Below, one piece after another: positions 7,560-13,635 of a stretch of 21,701 nucleotides of DNA; within the stretch, counting starts at the first letter, position 1, and each line of letters opens with the position of its first letter. Made by a program: the position numbers and the translations under genes. This DNA is from a virus, in the IMG/VR virus record IMGVR_UViG_3300024288_000007, positions 1-21,701 of that record; one strand, written 5' to 3'. Under the pieces are notes generated by a model that worked only from the letters and a program-made list of their open reading frames with translations, was not told the DNA's origin and made no database searches.

Positions 7560-7738
7560 TATTTTATGCGTTTAACCAGTAATGTTCCGGGGCCATCAAA
7601 TCCCAAAGTTGAAATCCATTCGCCTTTTCCATTTCTTTTTAATCTCGATTTAGTTGAAATTAAATTGTCGTAATCGTTTTTAACATCCCAATCTGATGAC
7701 GTTTCGCCGATTTTCATGCTTAATAATTTTTCTACCAT
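7559..7738 (-). CDS. Small hypothetical protein (59 aa)
   Basis: Not recognised. The start at 7738 (MVEKLLSMKIGE) is chosen over the first Met at 7813, because the upstream part reads like non-coding sequence, contains the promoter at 7760-7767 and has a cysteine-rich, atypical composition. The product is basic, with KGEWISTLGFDGPGTLLVKR at the C-terminus looking like two beta strands. It is the first gene of the transcript that goes on to the clamp, helicase and methylase. Confidence 0.55.
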   Translation of the reverse strand: MVEKLLSMKIGETSSDWDVKNDYDNLISTKSRLKRNGKGEWISTLGFDGPGTLLVKRIK

Positions 7739-7759
7739 AATTTTATGTTTTTGATTATT

Positions 7760-7791
7760 CAAATGTAAACAATTACAAACAAACATACAAG
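7760..7791 (-). promoter_or_regulatory. Bacteroidota-type promoter for the clamp/helicase operon
   Basis: On the minus strand TACATTTG (7767-7760) is a perfect TAnnTTTG -7 element. CTTG (7791-7788), three of four bases of the -33 TTTG, precedes it by exactly 20 bases. It follows the terminator at 7820-7850 and precedes the start at 7738 by about 20 bases, so it would restart transcription for genes from 7738 leftward. Confidence 0.6.
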
Positions 7792-7819
7792 TAATATTTA
7801 CGTTACACAACATGCCTTT

Positions 7820-7850
7820 AAAAAAAAATAGCCTCGTTAAGAAGCTATTT
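7820..7850 (-). terminator. Intrinsic terminator after the exonuclease gene
   Basis: Minus-strand stem AAATAGCTTC/GAGGCTATTT (10 pairs with one G-U) and a 5-base loop, followed by a run of about nine U residues. It lies 5 bases beyond the stop of the exonuclease gene. Confidence 0.8.
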
Positions 7851-7855
7851 GAATG

Positions 7856-8773
7856 TTATGATTGTTTTAATTCTAAGTCTCGATGTATTTCTATTAGGTA
7901 TTCTCGACCAGCCTCAACGTACTTTTTAATATTATCTATGTATTCGTCTTTCCATTCTATTTCATATTCAAGCAATCGTTTTTTAACTGGAATATCCGAA
8001 TAGGTCATTTCGGCCCGTATTTCTTCGCAAGCTTTTAAGAATAAAGGCGATTCCGTTAAAGGCTTACCCATCTTATACCAAATTCTATCGATCTCGCTTT
8101 GAATTAAGCTCTCTGGCGTGTCAACTAAGCAGTAGGCTACACTTCCCGACCGTGCGCCCGTTAGCCACATATAAGCGATTATTTGCCAAAAATAAATAGG
8201 GTTTAGTTTCCGTTTAAATGTTTGGTAAAATGTTCGTAAACTCCAAGAAGATTTAATGTCTGGCAATCGGGTTGCTGTATGTATTGATTCTCCCTCAAAA
8301 ATATCAGGGGTGCCTTTAATCCAGAGGTTATGTAAATGTTGCTCATTCTTTTTAAAGAACATTTTTTTAACCCTGGAATAAAGTGTAATTGATTCATCTT
8401 CTACCATATTGCCCTTGCGCACATACCGGTTTTCAATGTCGCCTTTACGTCCAGTAGTTAGAAAAATATAAACATCCATCAAATGAGTTTTCGCAGCATC
8501 TGAAAGCGTTATTTTATCCTTATTGGTAAAGAGCTCTGCTTCTAATGCTGATGCTTCTTTAAGCTTATCAGCCTTATTTAAATAGTTTTTAGAAACGGTT
8601 ACGCCATCCTTATTAAATTTAGGCATTAAGTTAAACTCATTTAATAACTTTTGATAATTATTTGCAGCATCCTGCCATTTTTCAAGATTTGATTTTTCTT
8701 TGCCTTCAGCCATTAAATATCCCAGGCTACTAGCCCGGAATAAATGTTTTTCAAATATTTTATTGTAATCCAT
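7856..8773 (-). CDS. YqaJ-like PD-(D/E)XK exonuclease
   Basis: 305 aa. The lambda-exonuclease-type fold is read from these motifs in order: RASS (13-16) near the N-terminus, an acidic GNMVEDE helix (E125), GTPD with D157, DIKSSW with D172 and K174, and a Q197-xxx-Y201 helix. D157, D172 and K174 form the PD-(D/E)XK metal site. Such enzymes chew one strand of double-stranded ends to make single-stranded tails. The gene overlaps the annealing-protein gene by 14 bases, and a nuclease plus annealase pair is the classic phage recombination module. The terminator just beyond the stop ends this transcript. Length is usual for the family. Confidence 0.8.
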   Translation of the reverse strand: MDYNKIFEKHLFRASSLGYLMAEGKEKSNLEKWQDAANNYQKLLNEFNLMPKFNKDGVTVSKNYLNKADKLKEASALEAELFTNKDKITLSDAAKTHLMDVYIFLTTGRKGDIENRYVRKGNMVEDESITLYSRVKKMFFKKNEQHLHNLWIKGTPDIFEGESIHTATRLPDIKSSWSLRTFYQTFKRKLNPIYFWQIIAYMWLTGARSGSVAYCLVDTPESLIQSEIDRIWYKMGKPLTESPLFLKACEEIRAEMTYSDIPVKKRLLEYEIEWKDEYIDNIKKYVEAGREYLIEIHRDLELKQS

Positions 8774-9665
8774 CTTTCTTTTGGTTAAATAGATCCAATA
8801 ATTCTGGCTTAACGTCTTTTTCGAGTTTGGCTAAATCTTCTTTTGTAACTGCATCATTAATCAAAATAACCATACGCTCGTTTTCGATTTGTTCTGGTGT
8901 TTTTGCTATTACTTCATCTTTTTTACCTTTAAATGCAGCCTCAACTGTTGTATCACCATCCTTAATTGCCTGTCCAATTCCAATCAATACCACTAAATCA
9001 TCCGGTGTAATGTGATCAACTGCAGCTTTTCCAATAGCAGATAAAACTTCTTTTTCGGTTAAAGTGTACGTTGACATTAATCCATCCATAACCTGTTTAC
9101 GCCTTTTAAGTAGCTTAGTTTGGTCTGAAATATCGCCGGTAATAGTTTGCTTTGCTGAATTATAAACCTTATCGACAATAGCTTTAGGGATAACAGATAA
9201 AACCGCGTTGCGTAGCGCTATAGAATTGCCTGCATTGCCCGTAACAACAATCATATCATCATTCATACGGCCCGATCTTGTCATTATTGATCGCTTAACT
9301 TCAACCTTAATAGCCACATTATTTTCAAGGTCAAAAGCAACAGCCTGGCTGGTTACGTGTTTATCGCCAACCTCAATAACTTTTGCTTCAATACGCATGT
9401 TGCCCCAGCATTGCGCTAATATCTTAGCGAGGTGAACAGATGGCCCCGTAATGGATTTGCCTCCTCGCGGCACCGAGTAAGTGCAAGTTGAAGCGGTTTC
9501 CCTGTCGATTGTTGCTGTTACGATTGCATTCTCTAGTGACCGCTTTAAATTTCTCGGAAAGGCCTTAGCTGTTGAAATTTGAACATCAACCTGCGCTTTT
9601 TCCTGTAAAAATGCTATATCGTTTCCTGATATTTGCATTACTTCTAATTCTGTGTTTTCTGACAT
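8760..9665 (-). CDS. Probable single-strand annealing recombination protein
   Basis: 301 aa. A conserved-looking core at about 50-95 holds ATIDRETASTCTY, PRGGKSITGPSVHLAKILA and WGNMRIE. It is followed by a QAVAFDLENNVAIKVEVKRSI beta section and SIALRNAVLSVIPKAIVD at about 150. This pattern occurs in phage proteins that pair with YqaJ exonucleases, and I read it as a RecT/Rad52-like annealase. The C-terminal third is helical and charged. It would coat the single strand made by the exonuclease and anneal it to a complement. Evidence for annealing is context plus family memory; I cannot verify the fold. Confidence 0.65.
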   Translation of the reverse strand: MSENTELEVMQISGNDIAFLQEKAQVDVQISTAKAFPRNLKRSLENAIVTATIDRETASTCTYSVPRGGKSITGPSVHLAKILAQCWGNMRIEAKVIEVGDKHVTSQAVAFDLENNVAIKVEVKRSIMTRSGRMNDDMIVVTGNAGNSIALRNAVLSVIPKAIVDKVYNSAKQTITGDISDQTKLLKRRKQVMDGLMSTYTLTEKEVLSAIGKAAVDHITPDDLVVLIGIGQAIKDGDTTVEAAFKGKKDEVIAKTPEQIENERMVILINDAVTKEDLAKLEKDVKPELLDLFNQKKDGLQ

Positions 9666-9853
9666 TATAATTTTGATTTTAATTGTTTGTGTTTTTCTAG
9701 AAGAAACGGCCTGATAATTTCAGTTAACGATTCATCTAAAGTATTTTTAATTTCGCTACCTATTTCGGTTTGATATTCAATTTTAGCCAAATGGTTAAGG
9801 ATCTCAAAAGTTCGCTCGATCTTCCGTAAATCGTTTTGGATTTCTAAGGACAT
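9665..9853 (-). CDS. Small helical hypothetical protein (62 aa)
   Basis: Not recognised. Almost wholly alpha-helical with heptad-like Leu/Ile spacing, so probably a coiled coil that oligomerises. It shares one base with the start of the annealing-protein gene (TAATG) and overlaps the preceding gene by 10 bases, so it is translated from the recombination transcript. Confidence 0.6.
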   Translation of the reverse strand: MSLEIQNDLRKIERTFEILNHLAKIEYQTEIGSEIKNTLDESLTEIIRPFLLEKHKQLKSKL

Positions 9854-10080
9854 TTTATTTTGTTTAAAAGATTAACTAATCCCCTTCCGGATGAAATTCC
9901 TTTACCAGAATACCAACCTGAATAAGGGAAAAACTCAATCTTATTGCCTTTAAATAAAAACATTAACCTGTTTTCATCTTCACATTGAATTTCATAACCC
10001 ATTTCCTGTATTTTTTCTTTAGCGTAAACCATTCTTTTAGGCTCTAATTGAGTTTGCCTTTCTTTATCTAATCTACTCAT
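9844..10080 (-). CDS. Conserved small phage protein (78 aa)
   Basis: A basic N-terminal helix is followed by a beta-rich part with KIEFFPYSGWYSGK and GISSGRGLVNLLNKI. The 'FPxSGWxSGKGI-GRGxxxLLxxI' arrangement is familiar from small early-region proteins of many phages, but no function is known to me. It shares one base with the upstream stop. Confidence 0.65.
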   Translation of the reverse strand: MSRLDKERQTQLEPKRMVYAKEKIQEMGYEIQCEDENRLMFLFKGNKIEFFPYSGWYSGKGISSGRGLVNLLNKIKCP

Positions 10081-10277
10081 TATGATAAAACATTTAACTG
10101 TGATTTAATTTCTTTCAGTGCCTGATCGCATACGAATATTTTCATGTCGATCAGCTCAATTTTAATGGCGTTCAGTTTGGCTGATTCCTTTTTGTTGTCA
10201 TCTGCCAAAGCTTGTATTTCAAGTTCTGTAATTGCCTTAATTCGGCTGTCGATGTATGCTAAAGTTTCCTTTGTCAT
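10080..10277 (-). CDS. Small coiled-coil hypothetical protein (65 aa)
   Basis: Not recognised. Continuous amphipathic helix rich in Lys, Glu, Ala and Ile; no cysteine pairs except one Cys near 50. Placed one base after the stop of the next upstream gene, so coupled in translation. Confidence 0.55.
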   Translation of the reverse strand: MTKETLAYIDSRIKAITELEIQALADDNKKESAKLNAIKIELIDMKIFVCDQALKEIKSQLNVLS

Positions 10278-10278
10278 T

Positions 10279-10533
10279 TTATTTAAGTTTTGATTTTATT
10301 AACGAGACTGTTTTATTGTGAAATGATAAGCAGTAATCTATACCTTTTTGATTTTCTGAAACTAAATGTATCTTCATAATCGACCTACCTTCTTTTTTAA
10401 ATATGAAAGTTTCGAATTGGAATCTTTCGCCCCAAATTTCATCGTAAAAAATAGCTGCTGTTGAAACTCTAACATTATCGTTAATCACTGTAGATGCTAT
10501 GTTAAAATTCTTTTTAAGGTTTAATCTTTCCAT
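10279..10533 (-). CDS. Hypothetical protein downstream of a structured RNA leader (84 aa)
   Basis: Not recognised. A beta-rich soluble protein (IFYDEIWGERFQFETFIF in the middle, CLSFHNKTVSLIKSKL at the end). It is the first gene after the structured RNA at 10547-10633, whose U-run ends about 14 bases before this start. If that RNA works as an attenuator, this gene and the recombination genes below it are the ones controlled. Confidence 0.6.
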   Translation of the reverse strand: MERLNLKKNFNIASTVINDNVRVSTAAIFYDEIWGERFQFETFIFKKEGRSIMKIHLVSENQKGIDYCLSFHNKTVSLIKSKLK

Positions 10534-10546
10534 TTTGTTTTAAATT

Positions 10547-10633
10547 AAAAAAGCCTCTAAAACATTTACCGCCTCGGAGTGGCAAACATTGAAAAGGCTT
10601 TAAGTGTGAGTGGTTAAGTTTCCGAGGCTAACC
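10547..10633 (-). ncRNA. Structured RNA leader or small RNA with kissing loops and terminator
   Basis: About 87 nt. Hairpin 1 pairs GGUUAG with CUUAACC (one bulge) around loop CCUCGGAAA (10619-10627). Hairpin 2 has an outer stem AAAGCCU/AGGCUUU (10595-10601 with 10550-10556) and an inner stem AUGUUUGCC/GGUAAAUGU (10581-10589 with 10562-10570, three G-U pairs) around loop ACUCCGAGGC. The two loops are complementary over seven bases (CCUCGGA with UCCGAGG). Six U residues follow hairpin 2. The first G of hairpin 1 falls at the start site predicted from the promoter. It could be a two-state attenuator for the genes from 10533 leftward or a free small RNA. It matches no RNA class I can name. Confidence 0.6.
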
Positions 10634-10638
10634 ATAGT

Positions 10639-10670
10639 CAAAGATAAGGAGGTTTGATTTGATAAGCTAA
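10639..10670 (-). promoter_or_regulatory. Bacteroidota-type promoter for the structured RNA
   Basis: TATCTTTG on the minus strand (10646-10639) is a perfect TAnnTTTG element. TTAG (10670-10667), three of four bases of TTTG, lies 20 bases upstream. Expected start about 5 bases after the element, at 10633-10634, exactly where hairpin 1 begins. Confidence 0.65.
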
Positions 10671-10691
10671 TTTGTATCTGACTTGTTACAG

Positions 10692-11345
10692 TTAGAAAAG
10701 TAATGATTGATTAACATTTTGGCTTTCAATTACCCCCATAGCTACATTTAATATTGTTCTTCCAGCTTCGTAATCAACTAAATTCCTAGCTATCTTTAAC
10801 ATTGGCTGTTTGCCTTTATATTGGCTAAAATCATAATCATGTATGCTTGATAATAATTTTAATTCATTCTTTGCTGAAGAAACAATCCCGCTTATATTTC
10901 TTGTACTTAAAACAGATGGTAGTTTAAAGTTAGTCCAGTATAAATGTCTATCCCTTTTTATCGCTGGTATTAAAGGCTCGTAGTAAGGTATTACATTTTC
11001 AACGACAAATTTACCAGTTCTGTAATAATGCTGAAGAAAAAGTATTTCTTCATATAGCTTCATGTCAGGATAAATAGCTTCTGTTGTTGTATCGTAATTT
11101 GAGCTATTCCAATATCTCGCGCGAGAATGACTAGGACAAGGTGGAGATGACCAAATAAAATCGAACTCCTTGTAATGATCTAGTAAATATTGATGTGCAT
11201 CATGAACAATTACTGTGTCATTAGGAAATCTTTCTTGGTATAATTTTGCTAACTCAGGATCTAATTCCACAGCTGTTACTTCGTGTTCATCACCCCATTT
11301 ATATCTATTCCCGCCAAGGCATGCGTAAAGGTTTAATATTTTCAT
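10692..11345 (-). CDS. C5-cytosine DNA methyltransferase
   Basis: 217 aa. AdoMet motif I is LNLYACLGGN (4-13), a Bacteroidota-phage variant of FSGxGG. Then VELDP (26-30), and catalytic motif IV SSPPCPSHS with the attacking Cys at 70. Motif VI is VVENV (114-118). A RHLYWTNF (133-140) resembles motif VIII, and ARNLVDYEAGRTILNVAMG near the C-terminus resembles motifs IX-X. It is much shorter than bacterial Dcm enzymes, with a small target-recognition region, but all catalytic motifs are present. It would methylate cytosine in phage DNA. No partner nuclease is seen, so protection from restriction is the likely role. It overlaps the gene before it by ATGA. Confidence 0.85.
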   Translation of the reverse strand: MKILNLYACLGGNRYKWGDEHEVTAVELDPELAKLYQERFPNDTVIVHDAHQYLLDHYKEFDFIWSSPPCPSHSRARYWNSSNYDTTTEAIYPDMKLYEEILFLQHYYRTGKFVVENVIPYYEPLIPAIKRDRHLYWTNFKLPSVLSTRNISGIVSSAKNELKLLSSIHDYDFSQYKGKQPMLKIARNLVDYEAGRTILNVAMGVIESQNVNQSLLF

Positions 11346-11545
11346 TTCAATTCGCTATGTAGTTCATTAATATACTCAGTTCTTTTATCCTGGTCGTTGA
11401 GCTGCTTGAAATAAAGCGCTACAACGAGCAGAGCAGCAAGGCCGATAAATATTACTAGTCCTGCAAAGAAATGCGCTATAAATAACGCTTTTTGGTCGCT
11501 ATCATTTGTATGGTCAAAGCAACCATGTGTGTTTTTAGTTTTCAT
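11342..11545 (-). CDS. Single-span membrane protein (67 aa)
   Basis: One strong membrane segment, FFAGLVIFIGLAALLVVALYF at about 26-46, between a polar N-terminus with His and Cys and a charged C-terminal helix. Function unknown; small inner-membrane peptides from early phage regions often modify host envelope functions. ATGA overlaps on both sides tie it to the methyltransferase below and a 56-aa gene above. Confidence 0.65.
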   Translation of the reverse strand: MKTKNTHGCFDHTNDSDQKALFIAHFFAGLVIFIGLAALLVVALYFKQLNDQDKRTEYINELHSELK

Positions 11546-11712
11546 AATTCGTCTTTTAGGCTTAAAATTAATTGTTTATTTAAAATAAACTTTCCCTCAT
11601 TTATATCATATTCATAGCAATCCGAAGCTTCATCAATCTTTTGGTTTGCGTAAATTTTCATGGCCTTTATGATTGAATGATTTTCTTTTAATATTTCTTC
11701 CGCTGTTTTCAT
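11542..11712 (-). CDS. 56-aa hypothetical protein
   Basis: Short gene with ATG at 11712 and TGA at 11542-11544. Its stop overlaps the next start by ATGA, and its start overlaps the previous stop by ATGA, which strongly supports it. The product is helical, acidic to neutral and soluble (MKTAEEILKENHSIIKAM at the N-terminus). Not recognised. Confidence 0.65.
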   Translation of the reverse strand: MKTAEEILKENHSIIKAMKIYANQKIDEASDCYEYDINEGKFILNKQLILSLKDEL

Positions 11713-11798
11713 GTTGCTATTGCTAAAATTGTGAGTAAAATGTAAATTGTTGCAATCCTAATGCGGATCGTGTCGGTTATCGGATTGGGGTGTGTCAT
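11709..11798 (-). CDS. 29-aa membrane peptide
   Basis: ATG at 11798, TGA at 11709-11711. After a short polar head (MTHPNPITDT) the rest is one hydrophobic helix (ATIYILLTILAIA). Both ends overlap neighbours by ATGA, so it lies in a chain of coupled genes. Very short, and not detectable by usual gene finders; the coupling is the main evidence. Confidence 0.5.
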   Translation of the reverse strand: MTHPNPITDTIRIRIATIYILLTILAIAT

Positions 11799-12208
11799 GA
11801 TAATTTAATCCATCCGTATTCTACTTGCTTTTCAACGCTTAATCCCATGTAAGGAAGTGCGTAGCCTTTTGAGCGTAGGTAATCTCCAGCGCTAATTACT
11901 GGCGCATATTTTTCTAGGTATTCTTTTGCTAATACAATCATCTTTGCTTTTTTTCGCATATCAAATTTCATGGCTCTTCTATACCCTATAAATTCGGATA
12001 ATTGTAAAGCATCTTCATCTGTTATTGATGAAATAGGCTTTAGTTTAAGTAATTGTTTGTAATCACCATTAGCCTCTGAATCTTCCATTAAACAACTAAT
12101 CCAACTTTTAATAATTGGGTAATTATCGTTTGTTCCCAAAGTTAATACCTCTTGCCCCCAATATTGTGCAAAGAACTTTGTTTTATTTTCTAATATATTT
12201 TTCATCAC
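11795..12208 (-). CDS. Conserved phage hypothetical protein (137 aa)
   Basis: No enzyme motif. Helical throughout, with SEFIGYRRAMKFDMRKKAKMI at about 71-91 and a C-terminal YLRSKGYALPYMGLSVEKQVE (about 110-131) that I associate with uncharacterised Bacteroidota phage proteins. Start at the first of two adjacent Met codons because it makes an ATGA overlap with the upstream gene. Confidence 0.65.
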   Translation of the reverse strand: MMKNILENKTKFFAQYWGQEVLTLGTNDNYPIIKSWISCLMEDSEANGDYKQLLKLKPISSITDEDALQLSEFIGYRRAMKFDMRKKAKMIVLAKEYLEKYAPVISAGDYLRSKGYALPYMGLSVEKQVEYGWIKLS

Positions 12209-12426
12209 CTTATAATTTCAAGTTCATAAAACATTGTTTTTACTATTGCGTATTCTTCGTTAGGCTTGCTAGATGAAGCTTTCGTAACGGTCAATGTTTC
12301 GTATTTTAATTCTATTTTGTCGCATATGTTGATAGCCTCAGTCGAATACACGTTAATTTTTTCAGCCGAAACCCATTTGTGAAATTTCGGGTATTTTTCT
12401 TTTTGATCGAGTTTGTGGGTTTTCAT
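12205..12426 (-). CDS. Hypothetical protein (73 aa)
   Basis: Not recognised. Lys-rich N-terminus, then beta-rich (ELKYETLTVTKASSS, MFYELEIIR). Starts 2 bases after the preceding stop and overlaps the next start by ATGA. Confidence 0.55.
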   Translation of the reverse strand: MKTHKLDQKEKYPKFHKWVSAEKINVYSTEAINICDKIELKYETLTVTKASSSKPNEEYAIVKTMFYELEIIR

Positions 12427-12428
12427 GG

Positions 12429-12650
12429 TTATGATTCTTTATTTAGTTCTTTAATTAGCGAATCTGCGGCCTCTACCGACCACCTAGCCATGCTTTCGCT
12501 ACTTGCGTTGGGTTCGGCATTACAAAATGCTTCCATAGCTTTAGCAGCAAAATATTCTCTTTTAGATAAGCCAGATTCATTTACATGCGATTCCCCATTA
12601 GCTGTAGTAAATCCATATCCAAAAGCTGATTGATTAGGTTCTGTTTTCAT
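12429..12650 (-). CDS. Small phage protein with GLxKREYFA motif (73 aa)
   Basis: Contains GLSKREYFAAKAMEAF (about 27-42) and ends with AADSLIKELNKES. The 'GLTKREYFAAMAMQG ... ADALIxEL' pattern is widespread among small early proteins of phages from many phyla. The function is unknown. Helical after residue 25; the N-terminal part is Gly/Asn-rich and probably flexible. Confidence 0.7.
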   Translation of the reverse strand: MKTEPNQSAFGYGFTTANGESHVNESGLSKREYFAAKAMEAFCNAEPNASSESMARWSVEAADSLIKELNKES

Positions 12651-12669
12651 TTTAAGTTTGTTTAAGGGG

Positions 12670-12774
12670 TTATTTATTTTTGCTTACTTGTTTTCTGATA
12701 TATATCGCCCACTGATTAAAGCTTAATCGTTTTGGCGGAATTACTGTTGATTGTATTGATCTGTGATTATTCAT
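12670..12774 (-). CDS. 34-aa basic peptide (tentative)
   Basis: ATG at 12774, TAA at 12670-12672, overlapping the preceding gene's end by 8 bases. The product is basic with an aromatic centre (RLSFNQWAIYIRKQV). It fills an otherwise empty gap of about 115 bases, but length and composition are not decisive. Confidence 0.4.
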   Translation of the reverse strand: MNNHRSIQSTVIPPKRLSFNQWAIYIRKQVSKNK

Positions 12775-13081
12775 CTTCCTTTTCAATTTTAAAGTCCTCA
12801 GCCTCGTTTAAATACGTTTGGCATAGTTCCATCAATTCGCCATGATAATAACTTGGATTAGTTAACCGCATATCGAAATCTTCTGTGAAATCATCGTACT
12901 CTCTTAATTCAAGAGAGCCAACAGTTACGCGTGATCCATTAGTAAGATTGATGTGTATTTTCGTTTCTTTTCCTGGCTCCTGTTCGATGCCGAAATCTTC
13001 TACAGTTAATTTAGGTTCTTCGATAACCAAAGGCCTTACGCTTTGAAGATCTTTAAGTTTGTTTATTTTTTCTGAGTTCAT
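12767..13081 (-). CDS. Hypothetical acidic protein (104 aa)
   Basis: Not recognised. Strongly acidic. A beta-rich middle (KIHINLTNGSRVTVGSLEL) and a helical tail. Its leader (13082-13162) folds into two hairpins, one spanning most of the distance to the upstream gene. Confidence 0.6.
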   Translation of the reverse strand: MNSEKINKLKDLQSVRPLVIEEPKLTVEDFGIEQEPGKETKIHINLTNGSRVTVGSLELREYDDFTEDFDMRLTNPSYYHGELMELCQTYLNEAEDFKIEKEDE

Positions 13082-13096
13082 TTTGTTTATTGTTTT

Positions 13097-13162
13097 TTAC
13101 CACCTAAAGAGCGAACCCCTGAGAGTGTCGCTCTGGTATTACCGCAACTGCAGTAACGGTAA
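13097..13162 (-). ncRNA. Two-hairpin structured leader
   Basis: Hairpin A: UUACCG/CGGUAA with an inner extension and a UGCA loop (about 13139-13162). Hairpin B: outer UACCA/UGGUA, inner GAGCGA/UCGCUC, then ACUC/GGGU around a UCAG loop, with an unpaired UUUAGG on one side (about 13097-13137). No U-run follows, so it is not a terminator. It lies 16-25 bases before the start at 13081 and may control translation or protect the 3' segment of a processed message. It does not match a riboswitch class I know. Confidence 0.45.
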
Positions 13163-13321
13163 TTATTTTATAATTAAAATCGTACATTCTTCGTACCAAT
13201 ACTTTTTAGGCAGCCCCATGCAAGGAGAAATAACACCGCTATCAATATCTATGGCTTTTTCGATATCAGATTCTTTTCCAATTGAAAATTTAGTTCTGTT
13301 TAAGTTTGTTATGATAATCAT
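13163..13321 (-). CDS. 52-aa hypothetical protein, first gene of the early operon
   Basis: ATG at 13321, TAA at 13163-13165. The product starts with a beta strand (MIIITNLNRTKFSIG) and ends with a second one (CTILIIK) around a CMGLPKKYWYEE turn with two Cys (34, 46). Not recognised. It is the first reading frame after the minus-strand promoter at 13393. Confidence 0.55.
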   Translation of the reverse strand: MIIITNLNRTKFSIGKESDIEKAIDIDSGVISPCMGLPKKYWYEECTILIIK

Positions 13322-13392
13322 TATTCCTGCAATTTAACAAACAACCCTATTGCTGCTTGATGATGTAAAGGTATGAATAGTTTTTATAATTG

Positions 13393-13400
13393 CAAATTTA
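13393..13400 (-). promoter_or_regulatory. Candidate early promoter, minus strand
   Basis: TAAATTTG on the minus strand fits TAnnTTTG. No good -33 TTTG is visible in the very A/T-rich upstream DNA. Expected leader about 65 nt to the ATG at 13321. It faces away from the plus-strand promoter at 13452, making this a divergent control region. Confidence 0.45.
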
Positions 13401-13404
13401 TTTA

Positions 13405-13418
13405 ATAAAATATTTTAT
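13405..13418. promoter_or_regulatory. Palindrome between divergent promoters (possible operator)
   Basis: A perfect 14-base palindrome, ATAAAATATTTTAT, sits between the divergent promoters. It could be a repressor site, for example for the HTH protein at 13463, but palindromes of this base composition are common in A/T-rich DNA. Confidence 0.3.
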
Positions 13419-13427
13419 AATTTATTT

Positions 13428-13459
13428 TACGGTTTATTTAAATATTATTCTTACATTTG
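13428..13459 (+). promoter_or_regulatory. Promoter for the plus-strand island, probably leaderless
   Basis: TACATTTG (13452-13459) is a perfect -7 element, preceded by TACG (13428-13431) at 20 bases. The ATG of the HTH gene comes 3 bases after the element, so the message would start at or next to the ATG. Confidence 0.5.
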
Positions 13460-13462
13460 GAT

Positions 13463-13633
13463 ATGGATAAATTTACTGAAAACAAGCGAAAGCGTTTAGA
13501 ACGTAATCAGCGCATTAAAGAAAGATATAACAATGAAATGTTGCAAGAAGGCGCAATGAGCTCGGCTGTTATTGCTGGAATTTGCAAATCTTATCGAATG
13601 ACACCACCAACTGTTTACTCAATAATAAAATAG
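13463..13633 (+). CDS. 56-aa helix-turn-helix protein
   Basis: Too short for standard gene calling. The N-terminal half is a highly basic helix (ENKRKRLERNQRIKERY). The C-terminal half, AVIAGICKSYRMTPPTVYSIIK (35-56), fits a helix-turn-helix in which RMTPPTVYSII is the recognition helix, as in small phage and plasmid regulators. It is the first gene of the only plus-strand operon in the window, right behind its promoter. It is therefore a good candidate for the switch regulator that acts on the divergent control region. A stop-to-start distance of 2 bases links it to the nuclease-fusion gene. Confidence 0.65.
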   Translation: MDKFTENKRKRLERNQRIKERYNNEMLQEGAMSSAVIAGICKSYRMTPPTVYSIIK

Positions 13634-13635
13634 CC

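Noticed and set aside
7739-7813. Upstream extension of the 59-aa gene
   Set aside because: The extra 25 codons contain the promoter element and read as Cys/Asn/His-rich non-coding sequence.
12379-12633. Plus-strand frame of 84 codons rich in Ser, Ala and Leu
   Set aside because: Antisense shadow of two well-supported minus-strand genes.
13097-13137. Possible tRNA-like element because of a GGGGTTCGCTC stretch
   Set aside because: The T-arm-like part does not pair, and no anticodon arm, D arm or CCA end can be formed.
13059-13337. Plus-strand frame of 92 codons in the divergent region
   Set aside because: It overlaps the structured leader and the 52-aa gene in antisense, has no promoter and no protein-like composition.
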